Source: Aphanothece hegewaldii CCALA 016 (lineage in GTDB: Bacteria; Cyanobacteriota; Cyanobacteriia; Cyanobacteriales; Microcystaceae). From it: DNA of 64,000 nucleotides. The stretch covers positions 1-64,000 of the forward strand of contig NZ_PXOH01000008.1 in assembly GCF_003007785.1 (NCBI RefSeq), given 5' to 3'. This document shows positions 34,123 to 43,826 of this stretch, piece by piece. Numbering within the stretch: position 1 is the first letter of the stretch; each line of letters starts with the position of its first letter. A model generated the notes under the pieces. It was given only the letters and a program-made list of their open reading frames with translations. It did no database searches and was not told the origin of the DNA. The position numbers and the translations under genes are program-made.

Positions 34123-36375
34123 ATGACGAATCAGCCACCTGATCCCCAAAAAAATCAGCTTACTCAGATGCTAACCGTAGCCATTGAAAAAGCTAGGGTT
34201 AATTTTAATGCGTTATCCCTGAAAAAAGGCGCGAGAGTCCCAGAATTGAAGATCCAAGATGGAGATGATCAACCAGTACAAAATTATCCGTTAGTTGGCG
34301 ATCGCTATACGGTTGGTCGTAGTTCTAGTTCTAGTGATATTGTGATCCGTAGTCCGATCGTCAGTCAAGTCCACTTTTCCCTACAACGCGATAAAAAAAA
34401 TCCTAATTGTTTTTATCTCCAAGACGAAAACTCAACCAATGGAGTTTATTTCAAAAAACGTCGCATCAAAAAACCTTTTTTACTCCATCATGGTGATACT
34501 ATTACGATCGCCCCACCGACATTAGCGAATGCGATTAATATTTCCTATTACAACCCGCCCCCAGTTTGGGTAAAAGGGTTACGATATGGATTATATGGCG
34601 TTGGTGGAATTGCGAGTCTGTGTGCTGCGATCGTTGGGGTAGAATGGTTTAAATATCCTGTCTATCCGTTACCTAATGGTGTTAGTGAACCCGTTGTTAT
34701 TTACGCTAGAGATGGACAAACTCCCCTCAATCCTATTCAAACGGAAAATCATCGAGAATTAGAAAAATTATCCGATTTTTCCCCTTATTTACCTAAAGCG
34801 GTGCTTGCTTCTGAGGATAGTCGTTATTACTGGCATTTTGGTGTAGATCCTTATGGTATCTCACGGGCAGTTGTCGCCAACGTTCGCGGGGGAGGGATCA
34901 AAGAAGGTGCAAGTACACTAACTCAACAGTTAGCAAGAAGTCTATTTTCTGAGGTTGGTAGACAAAATAACGCCAGTCGTAAATTACGGGAAATGGTTGT
35001 CGCTTTGAAGTTAGAAGCGGTTTATAGTAAAAACGAAATCCTAAGAAATTATCTCAATAAAGTTTATCTCGGTGTCGGTAACTATGGGTTTGAAGATGCA
35101 GCCGAATTTTATTTCGATAAATCAGCCAAAGATTTAACTTTATCAGAAGCGGCTACCTTAGTGGCGATGTTGCCCGCACCAAACCTGTATAATCCTGTAC
35201 AGAACTACGATCGCTCTATACAATATCGTAATCGAGTGATCAACCGCATGGAAAGCCTGAGAATGATTAGTGAAGAGGAAGCAGATAGGGCAAGACGATC
35301 GCGTATTGAAGTCAGTCCAAAAGCCACAAAAGCTCTCTCACAAATTATAGCCCCCTATTTTCATAGTTATGTTTTCCAAGAATTACGAGAATTACTCGGA
35401 GAAGATTTAGCCAAAGAAGGAAACTTTATTGTAGAAACGGGACTCAATCTTAGTATCCAAACACAAGCCGAAAAAGCCCTTAAAAACAACATTAATACCA
35501 ATGGTTCTCGTTTTGGGTATTCAAACGGCGCATTAGTAACGATTAATCCGAAAACTGGAGAAATCTTAGCCCTAGTCGGTGGTGTAGACTATAAAAAAAG
35601 CCAGTTTAATCGCGCTACACAAGCCAAACGACAACCAGGATCAACCTTTAAAGTATTTGCTTATGCGGCGGCAATAGAAGACGGCAGATCACCGAATAAA
35701 GTTTATTCCTGTGATGCCATTTTTTGGAAAGGACAACGCTATAAACCCTGTGAACGAAGTAGCGGAAGTGTCGATATGTATCGCGGGTTAGCCCAGTCGG
35801 AAAATGCGATCGCCCTCAGAGTTGCCAAAGATGTCGGTTTAGATCGCGTGATTTCCGTCGCCCGCAAAGCAGGAATCACATCACCGATAAAAGAGGTTCC
35901 AGGGCTAGTTTTAGGGCAAAATGAAGCAACTGTTTTAGAAATTACGGGGGGGTATAGCATCTTTGCTAATCAAGGTATATGGACACGTCCTCACGCAATC
36001 AGACGCATTTTAGACGGGGGAGACTGTACAAATAATGAGGATATTAATACCTGTCGCGTGATTTATGAATTTTCTCAAGATTCGCAAGCAACTGATCAAG
36101 CTATTTCGCCAGAAGTTGCCCGTACTATGAATCAAATGATGCAAGGGGTAATTCAAAGCGGAACGGGAAAAGCCGCTAATATTGGAGTAGGTGCAGCAGG
36201 CAAAACGGGAACCACCGATAAAAGTGTTGATTTGTGGTTTATTGGATATACAACAAACGATCAATTACTGACTGGGGTTTGGTTGGGCAATGACGATAAT
36301 TCACCCACAAAAGGGAGTAGTAGTCAAGCCGCGCAACTCTGGGGAAGTTATATGAAAACGATTATTAAAGATTAA
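34123..36375 (+). CDS. Class A penicillin-binding protein with N-terminal FHA domain
   Basis: A 750-residue bifunctional peptidoglycan synthase. An FHA phosphothreonine-binding domain spans about 55-130 (VGRSSSSSDIV, SQVHF, STNGVY). A transmembrane helix follows near 155-173. The glycosyltransferase-51 domain has Glu231 in EDSRYYWHFG and GASTLTQQLAR. The transpeptidase domain has the SxxK motif Ser507-Lys510, SEN at 559-561 and KTG at 694-696. All catalytic motifs are intact. The FHA domain is cytoplasmic, so cell-wall synthesis by this enzyme may respond to Ser/Thr phosphorylation (inference). The ABC-F gene follows after 36 bp. Confidence 0.93.
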   Translation: MTNQPPDPQKNQLTQMLTVAIEKARVNFNALSLKKGARVPELKIQDGDDQPVQNYPLVGDRYTVGRSSSSSDIVIRSPIVSQVHFSLQRDKKNPNCFYLQDENSTNGVYFKKRRIKKPFLLHHGDTITIAPPTLANAINISYYNPPPVWVKGLRYGLYGVGGIASLCAAIVGVEWFKYPVYPLPNGVSEPVVIYARDGQTPLNPIQTENHRELEKLSDFSPYLPKAVLASEDSRYYWHFGVDPYGISRAVVANVRGGGIKEGASTLTQQLARSLFSEVGRQNNASRKLREMVVALKLEAVYSKNEILRNYLNKVYLGVGNYGFEDAAEFYFDKSAKDLTLSEAATLVAMLPAPNLYNPVQNYDRSIQYRNRVINRMESLRMISEEEADRARRSRIEVSPKATKALSQIIAPYFHSYVFQELRELLGEDLAKEGNFIVETGLNLSIQTQAEKALKNNINTNGSRFGYSNGALVTINPKTGEILALVGGVDYKKSQFNRATQAKRQPGSTFKVFAYAAAIEDGRSPNKVYSCDAIFWKGQRYKPCERSSGSVDMYRGLAQSENAIALRVAKDVGLDRVISVARKAGITSPIKEVPGLVLGQNEATVLEITGGYSIFANQGIWTRPHAIRRILDGGDCTNNEDINTCRVIYEFSQDSQATDQAISPEVARTMNQMMQGVIQSGTGKAANIGVGAAGKTGTTDKSVDLWFIGYTTNDQLLTGVWLGNDDNSPTKGSSSQAAQLWGSYMKTIIKD

Positions 36376-36411
36376 AGATAAGAAAGCAGCCGATAAGGAT
36401 TTTAGATTAAT

Positions 36412-38325
36412 ATGACGGTTTTTACATTGCGATCGCTCTCCAAAGATTTTGGCATTAAAGAAATTCTCAAAGATGCGAGTTTTAGCCTTGATGAAGGGGA
36501 TAAAGTCGGATTAATTGGTACAAATGGTTCGGGAAAATCAACCTTACTAAAAATGATTGCAGGGCTAGAACCCATAGACGGCGGCGAAATTTGGATTAAT
36601 TCGGGATCTAAAGTGATTTATTTGCCGCAACAGCCCAATTTAGACGAAAATTGTACGGTTTTAGAACAGGTTTTCGCTGATAGTGGCGAACAGATGTCGT
36701 TAATTCGAGAATATGAAGAACTTTCCGCAAAACTAGCCCATAGTCCTAAAAATCCCGATGAACTTCTGTCGCGTTTGTCAAGAGTTACGCAACAAATCGA
36801 AACATTAGGAGCGTGGGAACTCGAAAGTAACGCTAAGATTATTCTCTCTCAACTGGGTATTCAAGACTTTGAGGCAAAAATCGGCAGTCTTTCAGGAGGA
36901 TATCGAAAACGTATTGCTTTAGCGACTGCTTTACTTTCTGAACCCGATGTGTTACTGATGGATGAACCGACTAACCATCTTGACGCGCTTTCAGTGGAAT
37001 GGTTACAGAGTTATTTAAAACGTTTTCGCGGTGCATTATTACTCATTACACACGATCGCTATTTCTTAGATCAAGTCACTAACCGTATTATCGAAATTGA
37101 TCGGGGTGATTTATATTCATATTCAGGCAATTACGCTTATTATCTCGAAAAAAAAGCCGAATCTGAAGACTCCGCCGCCAGTAGTCAACGCAAACACGCA
37201 GGAGTATTAAGACGAGAATTAGAATGGCTAAAACGAGGGCCAAAAGCCAGAAGTACCAAGCAAAAAGCCAGAATACAGCGTATTCAAGAGATGCGAGGTC
37301 AAGAATTCAAGCAAATACAAGGAAAAGTAGAGATTACAACCGCAGGTCGTCGAATTGGGAAAAAAGTCATTGAATTAAACAATCTGAGTAAATCTTATGA
37401 TGACCGTATTTTAATTAAAGATTTTACCTATATTTTCAATCCAGAAGACCGCATCGGAATTATTGGGAGTAATGGCGCGGGAAAATCAACTCTAATGGAT
37501 ATGATTACAGGTAGAGTGCAGCCAGATTCGGGTACAGTAGAAATAGGTTCTACTATTCAAATTGGCTATTTTGACCAACATTCAGAAGACTTAAACCTGA
37601 ATGAAAATCAACGAGCGATCGACTATCTTAAAAGTATTGCAGAATTAGTTAAAACCGCCGATGGTACTGTGATTACAGCATCTCAGATGTTAGAACGGTT
37701 TTTGTTTACCCCAAATCAACAATATTCACCTATAAAAATGCTTTCGGGGGGAGAAAGACGGCGACTATTTTTATTACAGGTTCTCATGAGTTCGCCAAAT
37801 GTACTGATTTTAGACGAACCGACGAACGATCTCGATGTTCAAACCTTGGGAGTTTTAGAAGAATATCTCGAAGACTTTAACGGGTGTGTGATAGTAGTAT
37901 CGCACGATCGCTATTTTCTTGATCGTACTGTTGATACGATTTTTGCTTTTGAGTCAGGGGGCGTTTTAAAACAATATCCGGGTAACTATTCAGTTTATCT
38001 CGACTACAAAAAAAGCGAAGAAGACACCAAACGAAGCGAAACCCAAGAGAAAAAAACAAATACTAAACCAAAATATCAAAATTCTTCTGCTAGTGTGACA
38101 AAACCTCGAAAACTTTCCTTTAAAGAAAAACAGGAATATGAAAAGCTAGAAAAACAAATCCCCGAAATGGAAGCGCAAAAAGAAGAATTAGAAAAGAATT
38201 TGTATAACAATCCTCCCAGTGAGTATAGCAAAATGAAACAACTCACCGAACATTTAGGACAATTAACCCAAGACATTGATACAGCAACCGAAAGATGGTT
38301 AGAACTCGCAGAACAATTGAATTAA
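36412..38325 (+). CDS. ABC-F family ATPase (Uup type)
   Basis: A 637-residue soluble protein with two ABC ATPase domains and no membrane segment. Walker A motifs are GTNGSGKST (near 37) and GSNGAGKST (near 354), signatures are LSGGYRKR and LSGGERRR, and Walker B motifs are VLLMDEPTNHLD and VLILDEPTNDLD. The P-site linker between the domains is basic. A C-terminal coiled coil (about 570-637) is typical of Uup, which acts on ribosomes or branched DNA. It probably shares a transcript with the FHA-PBP gene. Confidence 0.9.
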   Translation: MTVFTLRSLSKDFGIKEILKDASFSLDEGDKVGLIGTNGSGKSTLLKMIAGLEPIDGGEIWINSGSKVIYLPQQPNLDENCTVLEQVFADSGEQMSLIREYEELSAKLAHSPKNPDELLSRLSRVTQQIETLGAWELESNAKIILSQLGIQDFEAKIGSLSGGYRKRIALATALLSEPDVLLMDEPTNHLDALSVEWLQSYLKRFRGALLLITHDRYFLDQVTNRIIEIDRGDLYSYSGNYAYYLEKKAESEDSAASSQRKHAGVLRRELEWLKRGPKARSTKQKARIQRIQEMRGQEFKQIQGKVEITTAGRRIGKKVIELNNLSKSYDDRILIKDFTYIFNPEDRIGIIGSNGAGKSTLMDMITGRVQPDSGTVEIGSTIQIGYFDQHSEDLNLNENQRAIDYLKSIAELVKTADGTVITASQMLERFLFTPNQQYSPIKMLSGGERRRLFLLQVLMSSPNVLILDEPTNDLDVQTLGVLEEYLEDFNGCVIVVSHDRYFLDRTVDTIFAFESGGVLKQYPGNYSVYLDYKKSEEDTKRSETQEKKTNTKPKYQNSSASVTKPRKLSFKEKQEYEKLEKQIPEMEAQKEELEKNLYNNPPSEYSKMKQLTEHLGQLTQDIDTATERWLELAEQLN

Positions 38326-38361
38326 TAAAATGAAAGTTAAGCGTGTTTTAGATTAAAACAG

Positions 38362-38604
38362 ATGAATACAGTAGAGTTAAAGAATCAATTCGCTATCTGT
38401 GTTTCAAACCAAAAATATGAAGATTTAGAGGTTTGGAAAGTTTATAGGGTACTTTTGGATGATAAAGCAAGTGAATTAGGTTGTTTACGAGTTATAGATG
38501 AATCTGGCGAAGATTATCTTTATCCAGCGAGTCGGTTTGTTGTTGTAGAATTACCCGAAGAGGTTCAGGCGCGTTTAATGGCAGTTGTCGAGAACTCAGG
38601 TTAA
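38362..38604 (+). CDS. Small conserved protein of unknown function
   Basis: An 80-residue soluble protein (KNQFAICVSNQKYEDLEVWKVYRVLLDDKASELGCLRVIDESGEDYLYPASRFVVVELPEEVQARL). I recognise the pattern LEVxKxYRVLxD..A...G.LRVIDESGEDYLYP from uncharacterised bacterial proteins. It lies 36 bp after the ABC-F gene on the same strand, so it is likely the operon's last gene. It ends 2 bp from the convergent metallophosphoesterase gene. Confidence 0.75.
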   Translation: MNTVELKNQFAICVSNQKYEDLEVWKVYRVLLDDKASELGCLRVIDESGEDYLYPASRFVVVELPEEVQARLMAVVENSG

Positions 38605-38606
38605 AG

Positions 38607-39440
38607 TTAATTAATCAAAGTAATTACCGTGAGTTCTGGGGGACAAAAAAAACGACCTGGAAAATAAGTTCCAAGTCCTCGATTTACATACAATTGGTTA
38701 TTACCTATACAATGATATCCCTGCGCCCATTCCCAATGTTTGGCTACCTGCGAACATTGCCTCAAATAAGGAATAAATTTTTGTACTGATTTAGGTACTA
38801 CTTTGCGTAATTGTTGCCCGATAATTGGTGCAGAACCCAAACCGGGGATAAAAACTTGTCCACCGTGAGTATGTCCCGATAATTGTAGATCAACGCGCCA
38901 TTTTTTTAAGATTTCGGCGGTATCAGGATTGTGTGATAAAACAATTCTAGGTACATTAGAATCTAGGTGATCAATGATTGCTAGACCTGAGCGAAATTCT
39001 CGTGACCAATAATCTGCTAATCCAATAATGGGAAAATTGGGGCCAAATGGTATAGCTATACCGTTCCAAAGTACCGTAATTTCTGCACTATTTAAAGCCC
39101 TGATGACTTGTGTTCTAGCATTAGGATAGTAAATATCATGATTACCCAAACAAGCAAAAATTCCGTTTTTACTCTTGAGTGATTTTAGTCTAGAACTTAA
39201 GGCATTAATCGGAGTTGGGTCATCGGTGATATAATCGCCTGTTAAGAGAACTACATCGGGATTTTCTTGATTACTGACACAGATCGCTTGTTCTAATAAC
39301 TGATCACTAAGACAGAAGCCATCATAATGTAAATCGGAGAGTTGAACTAATTTTAGCCCAACTAAACTAGATGGTAAATCAGCGATCGCAATCGTTAATC
39401 GTTCAACTTTTAAAGGTTCTACCCAAATTGGCGATAACAT
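38607..39440 (-). CDS. Calcineurin-like metallophosphoesterase (YkuE/YaeI type)
   Basis: A 277-residue protein with the five metallophosphoesterase motifs: LSDLHYD, LTGDYITDD, LGNHDIYY, LSHNPD and LSGHTHGGQ. These supply the dinuclear metal ligands. This subfamily includes UDP-2,3-diacylglucosamine-type and general phosphodiesterases; the substrate is open. It has no clear transmembrane anchor, unlike YkuE. It ends very close to the convergent small gene and starts 80 bp downstream of egtD on the same strand. Confidence 0.88.
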   Translation of the reverse strand: MLSPIWVEPLKVERLTIAIADLPSSLVGLKLVQLSDLHYDGFCLSDQLLEQAICVSNQENPDVVLLTGDYITDDPTPINALSSRLKSLKSKNGIFACLGNHDIYYPNARTQVIRALNSAEITVLWNGIAIPFGPNFPIIGLADYWSREFRSGLAIIDHLDSNVPRIVLSHNPDTAEILKKWRVDLQLSGHTHGGQVFIPGLGSAPIIGQQLRKVVPKSVQKFIPYLRQCSQVAKHWEWAQGYHCIGNNQLYVNRGLGTYFPGRFFCPPELTVITLIN

Positions 39441-39520
39441 TTAACTTTTTCCTCCTCACCTTAACTTATAAAATACTTTCTTACGGTTCTTATTGGTGAG
39501 AGCTTGTATTCTTCAATACT

Positions 39521-40525
39521 TTATAAACACTGACACAAAATTAAACCAAACCATTTTTGAGGATCTGTCCAACTTTGAAGCGGTTTTAACCCTTGATTTT
39601 CTAAATATTGTTCCATTTGAGATAAATTAAATTTACGAGAAATTTCTGTTTGAATTGTTTCTCCCTCTTGAAAAGTTACCGTTAAATCTAAAGCCTCTAA
39701 CCGAACTTTATGGGATTTTTTGCAAATCAAGTGCATTTCGATTTGATTTTCTTGGGTATTATAAAAAGCCCAATGTTTGAATAAATTAGGGTCAAAATTT
39801 CCTTGAAAACGCTGATTGAGATGATTTAACATATTCAAGTTAAAAGCGGCGGTAATTCCTTGACGATCATTGTATGCCGCTTCTAAAATATCAATTGGCT
39901 TTTGTAAGTCTATTCCTAATAAGAAATAATCTCCTGATTTTAGGGCTGAGGTGATTTGGCTAAAAAAGCGATCGCATTCAGTTTCTTTTAAATTGCCTAA
40001 TGTACTCCCTAAAAATAACATCATTCTAGCAGGAAATAAACTCGGCGGTAAACTTTGTAAAGCGACTTCGTATGTTCCGACTATTCCTTTAATTTGTAGA
40101 GAAGAATAATCATTAAGTAATTGTTTAGCACTATCTTCGAGAATCGTCATACTAATATCAATTGGTACATAGCTTAACGGATAATCGAGAGTTTTATAAG
40201 CATCTAGCAATAAACGAGTTTTAGTAGAACTCCCGCTCCCTAATTCTATTAATTCACATTTTCCCGTTTGTTGAGCAATTTCAACGCCATATTTTTGTAA
40301 TATTTCGGTTTCGGTTCGGGTTGGATAATATTCACTTAATGTACAAATTTGCTCAAATAGTAAAGATCCTTTGGCATCATAAAAATAACGAGGGGGTAGG
40401 GTTTTATGTTGTTGATTTAATCCTTTAATCACTTCAGAACCATCATCAGAAAAGTCAACAAACTCTTGAATATATTTAATTTGTAAACGAGTATTTAAGT
40501 AATTATTATCTTTTAATAAAGACAT
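39521..40525 (-). CDS. egtD: L-histidine N-alpha-methyltransferase EgtD
   Basis: A 334-residue SAM-dependent methyltransferase (PRYFYDAKGSLLFEQICTLSEYYPTRTETEIL, ELIELGSGSSTKTRLLL, MMLFLGSTLGNL, YFLLGIDLQKP) that makes hercynine, the precursor of ergothioneine. EgtB is not adjacent. The start is the ATG at 40525; a longer in-frame reading begins inside a GGTTTGG repeat and is not credible. Two copies of that repeat lie between ugd and this gene. Confidence 0.9.
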   Translation of the reverse strand: MSLLKDNNYLNTRLQIKYIQEFVDFSDDGSEVIKGLNQQHKTLPPRYFYDAKGSLLFEQICTLSEYYPTRTETEILQKYGVEIAQQTGKCELIELGSGSSTKTRLLLDAYKTLDYPLSYVPIDISMTILEDSAKQLLNDYSSLQIKGIVGTYEVALQSLPPSLFPARMMLFLGSTLGNLKETECDRFFSQITSALKSGDYFLLGIDLQKPIDILEAAYNDRQGITAAFNLNMLNHLNQRFQGNFDPNLFKHWAFYNTQENQIEMHLICKKSHKVRLEALDLTVTFQEGETIQTEISRKFNLSQMEQYLENQGLKPLQSWTDPQKWFGLILCQCL

Positions 40526-40566
40526 AAAAAAATTCCGTTTGCTTTTAGTCTTTGATGTGTAGAAAT

Positions 40567-40592
40567 TAGGGTTTGGCAACCAAACCCCCACA
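40567..40592. repeat. GGTTTGG repeat upstream of egtD
   Basis: A family copy reading GGGTTTGGCAACCAAACCC with the flanking TA and CCACA. It lies 42 bp upstream of the egtD start, so it is either in the leader or a terminator of ugd. Confidence 0.85.
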
Positions 40593-40631
40593 GTTATCAG
40601 TCATCAGTGTATCGTTTTTTTTGACTGTATT

Positions 40632-40661
40632 AAAGGGTTTGGAATCCCTACCCCTACAATA
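40632..40661. repeat. Diverged GGTTTGG repeat after ugd
   Basis: AAGGGTTTGGAATCCCTACCCCTACAAT-type sequence, with the right arm partly changed. It is the second of two copies in the ugd-egtD gap, in the same orientation as the first. Confidence 0.7.
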
Positions 40662-40685
40662 GCATTTTTGAATCCCTAAAAAAAA

Positions 40686-42068
40686 TTAATGGCCAATTCC
40701 CACATATCGGAAGCCAATTTCTTCTAAAGCTTCTCGACTTAGAAAGTTACGTCCATCAATCAATACTTTATTAAACATAGATTTAGCCATTTTTTCATAG
40801 TTTAAACTTAAGAATTCTTTCCAGTCGGTGACTAAAACAAGGGCATCACAGCCATCGGCTAACATTTCCGGATCAGTTTCAATGATCACTCCCGTTAATC
40901 CATGACTTAAACCACTTTGGGAAACAATAGGATCATAAGCCTTTACTTTAGCCCCTAAACGATTGAGTTGTTCAATGAGAGTTAGAGAGGGCGCATCTCT
41001 CATATCGTCTGTATCGGGCTTAAAAGTCAATCCTAGCAAACCAATCGTTTTACCTTTAAGGATTTTTAGTTCGTGCTGTAGTTTTTCGATCGCAATAACG
41101 CGCTGACGTTGGTTAACGTGAACTGCTGCATTTAGTAATTCAGTCTGAAAACCATAATCATCGGCAGTATGAATCAACGCGGAAACGTCTTTCGGGAAAC
41201 AAGATCCGCCCCAACCGATCCCCGACTGTAAAAACTTACTACCGATACGGGAGTCTAAACCAATACCTCTAGCTACTTGAGTTACATCAGCACCAACGCG
41301 ATCGCATATATTCGCCACTTCATTAATAAAGCTAATCTTAACAGCCAAAAAAGCATTAGCCGCATATTTGATCATTTCAGCCGAACTTAAATCGGTGACA
41401 ACAACGGGAACATGGGGTAATGAGGGATCATCAGCAAATTTTCGCTCGACGATGGGGATATAAAGTTCCTGCATCATAGCGATCGCTTTTTTGCTATTGC
41501 TACCTAAAACAATGCGATCGGGATTAAAAGTATCATAAACCGCCGAACCTTCCCGTAAAAATTCTGGGTTACTGACAACATCAAAATCAGCGTGTATCGG
41601 TTCAGGCACACCGCCCCCCCCTGCTGTAACTAGAGTTTTCTGACGTTCCTCAATACCATCTAAAACAATGCGTCTAACCCAGTCACCCGAACCAATAGGC
41701 ACAGTAGATTTATTGACGATCACTTTGTAGCCACCGTTCAAATGCACCCCAATACCACGCGCTACCGCCTCTACATAGCGTGTATCACTTTCGCCGGTTG
41801 GTAAAGGAGGAGTACCCACCGCAATAAAAAGAATTTCGCCATGTTTAACACCCGCGCCCAAATCCGTCGAAAATTCTAAACGTCCAGATTGAGCCGACGA
41901 CTGCATTAATTCAGACAATCCAGGTTCATAAATGGGGGACTGTCCCGCTTTCATTAGTTTAACTTTTTCTTCGTTATTATCTATACAAATGACATGATGA
42001 CCACTATGGGCTAAACAAACACCAGTTACTAAACCGACGTAACCTGTCCCGATAACACAAACGCGCAT
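40686..42068 (-). CDS. ugd: UDP-glucose 6-dehydrogenase
   Basis: A 460-residue protein. The N-terminal NAD domain is GTGYVGLVTGVCLAHSGH, the middle linker helix contains the Lys/Asn stretch KYAANAFLAVKISFINE, and the catalytic Cys lies in GGSCFPKD (about residue 287). It has a C-terminal UDP-binding domain (LLGLTFKPDTDDMRDAPSL). It converts UDP-glucose to UDP-glucuronate with two NAD+. The next gene upstream on the same strand uses this product. Confidence 0.95.
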   Translation of the reverse strand: MRVCVIGTGYVGLVTGVCLAHSGHHVICIDNNEEKVKLMKAGQSPIYEPGLSELMQSSAQSGRLEFSTDLGAGVKHGEILFIAVGTPPLPTGESDTRYVEAVARGIGVHLNGGYKVIVNKSTVPIGSGDWVRRIVLDGIEERQKTLVTAGGGGVPEPIHADFDVVSNPEFLREGSAVYDTFNPDRIVLGSNSKKAIAMMQELYIPIVERKFADDPSLPHVPVVVTDLSSAEMIKYAANAFLAVKISFINEVANICDRVGADVTQVARGIGLDSRIGSKFLQSGIGWGGSCFPKDVSALIHTADDYGFQTELLNAAVHVNQRQRVIAIEKLQHELKILKGKTIGLLGLTFKPDTDDMRDAPSLTLIEQLNRLGAKVKAYDPIVSQSGLSHGLTGVIIETDPEMLADGCDALVLVTDWKEFLSLNYEKMAKSMFNKVLIDGRNFLSREALEEIGFRYVGIGH

Positions 42069-42135
42069 AGATTAACTCCTAAAATAAAAATAATTTTTTG
42101 GTAGATTCGGATGACAACGATTTGATGCAATTTTA

Positions 42136-43065
42136 CTAACTTTTCAGACGATCTCTAAAATCTTTGATTGTTAGTTCTAGTCCTTCAAAAAGAGGCACCG
42201 TCGGTTCCCATCCTAAATAGGTTTTAGCACGAGTAATATCGGGTTGACGTTTTTTTGGGTCATCTTCGGGTAAAGGATTAAAAATTAATTCCGCAGTCGG
42301 GTTAATCATGCCTTGTATAATTTCTGCTAATTCTAAGATGGTGTATTCGCCTGGGTTCCCAAGATTCATCGGGCCGATAAAATCACTATTCATGAGACGG
42401 ATAAACCCTTCGACGAGATCAGAGACATAGCAAAAACTACGGGTTTGTGAGCCATCCCCATAAATGGTTAAGGGTTCACCTCGCAATGCTTGAACAATAA
42501 AGTTACTGACAACTCTACCATCATTTTCGAGCATTCTAGGTCCGTATGTGTTGAAAATGCGAACCACTCTAATATCCACGCCGTGTTCTCGATGATATTC
42601 AAAAGCTAAGGTTTCAGCGACTCGCTTTCCTTCATCGTAACAAGCCCGTAATCCTGTACAATTAACGTTTCCTCGATATTCTTCGTGTTGTGGATGGACA
42701 TCGGGATCGCCGTAGACTTCGGAGGTTGAGGCGAGAAAAAATCTAGCTTTGACCCGTTTGGCTAAACCCAGCATATATAATGTACCTAAAACATTGGTTT
42801 TAATCGTTTTGACGGGATTAAACTGATAATGGACGGGCGAAGCAGGACAAGCCAAATGATAAATCTGATCGACTTCTAAACGAATAGGCTCGGTAATGTC
42901 ATGGCGCACCAGTTCAAAATAAGGATGACCAATCCATTTGAGGATATTTCGTTTATCACCTGTATAAAAGTTATCTAGACATAGAACTTCGTGTCCTTGT
43001 TCCATCAAGCGATCAATCAAATGGGAACCAATAAAACCAGCACCGCCTGTAACTAGGATTCTCAT
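42136..43065 (-). CDS. UDP-glucuronate decarboxylase (UDP-xylose synthase)
   Basis: A 309-residue short-chain dehydrogenase of the UXS type. The NAD motif is [11 protein letters not shown] (7-17) and the catalytic pair is in the TSEVYG and [10 protein letters not shown] (YxxxK) segments. It also has the UXS-typical [11 protein letters not shown] and [16 protein letters not shown]. It decarboxylates UDP-glucuronate to UDP-xylose with bound NAD. It is followed 67 bp later by ugd, so the pair should supply UDP-glucuronate and UDP-xylose for exopolysaccharide or wall glycans. Confidence 0.9.
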   Translation of the reverse strand: MRILVTGGAGFIGSHLIDRLMEQGHEVLCLDNFYTGDKRNILKWIGHPYFELVRHDITEPIRLEVDQIYHLACPASPVHYQFNPVKTIKTNVLGTLYMLGLAKRVKARFFLASTSEVYGDPDVHPQHEEYRGNVNCTGLRACYDEGKRVAETLAFEYHREHGVDIRVVRIFNTYGPRMLENDGRVVSNFIVQALRGEPLTIYGDGSQTRSFCYVSDLVEGFIRLMNSDFIGPMNLGNPGEYTILELAEIIQGMINPTAELIFNPLPEDDPKKRQPDITRAKTYLGWEPTVPLFEGLELTIKDFRDRLKS

Positions 43066-43403
43066 ATAACTGACTGTTAAAATAATGAAATTATTCTTAA
43101 AGTACCTTTGGCCGGCGATTTTGGCAAATGTATTTTAGCTCTCCTCTCAAAATATATTACCTAAATGTGACTTTTTATGCTTTGTTTTCGACCTAAAACA
43201 TAACCATCAAGAAATACTAACAATTTAGACGAATAATGATTGAAATTTTCTGTAATTATTGTTACAATTTGAAGAATTATTCAAAAATGCGATAAAATGC
43301 TGAATCAGTTTAATCAGTTACGTTGATTGGGTAGAAGGATCAATCCCTTACAAATTCTTTAAAACTTTAAATTACCAAACATATATTCTAGGAATGTTCA
43401 ACA
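43066..43403. other. Divergent intergenic region
   Basis: This spacer lies between uxs (minus) and the GNAT gene (plus) and holds both promoters. It is AT-rich in the half next to the GNAT gene. The TGTAATTATTGTTACA stretch near 43254 is a loose inverted repeat that could be a regulator site. There is no gene. Confidence 0.45.
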
Positions 43404-43826
43404 ATGGACGATTGTCACATTCAATTTTTTTGCGATAAATCAAAAGTAGATCTCTATCAACTTCAAGAATTATATAATGTTGCCGCTTTTTGGGCGCAAG
43501 ATCGTCCCATAGAAAAGTTAGAAATTGCTATTGCTCATAGTTATCCAGTCGTGACTGTTTGGTATGGGTCAAAAATGATTGGTTTTGCTCGTGCTACATC
43601 GGATGGAATTTATCGCGCTACTATTTGGGATGTTTTAATTCATCCTGACTATCAAAGAATGGGTTTAGGTCGTAAATTAGTTAAAACTATCCTATCTCAT
43701 CCTCATATTCATTCAGTTGAAAAAGTTTATTTAATGACGACTCATCAACAAAATTTTTATCAAAAAATGGGCTTCTCTGTCAATCAGACAACAACTATGG
43801 TTATTTGTCCTAATCATTTTGATTAA
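43404..43826 (+). CDS. GNAT family N-acetyltransferase
   Basis: A 140-residue GNAT fold ([38 protein letters not shown]; acetyl-CoA loop QRMGLGRK). It is related to the larger Ycf52-like acetyltransferase at 47.7 kb, with shared GFARATSD...ATIWDV.-HP.YQ. It is probably a protein or small-amine acetylase. Its 3' end overlaps the convergent kinase-like gene by 4 bp. Confidence 0.85.
   Translation: MDDCHIQFFCDKSKVDLYQLQELYNVAAFWAQDRPIEKLEIAIAHSYPVVTVWYGSKMIGFARATSDGIYRATIWDVLIHPDYQRMGLGRKLVKTILSHPHIHSVEKVYLMTTHQQNFYQKMGFSVNQTTTMVICPNHFD

Noticed and set aside
40526..40591. N-terminal extension of egtD
   Set aside because: The extra residues come from reading a GGTTTGG repeat. Family members begin near the ATG at 40525.
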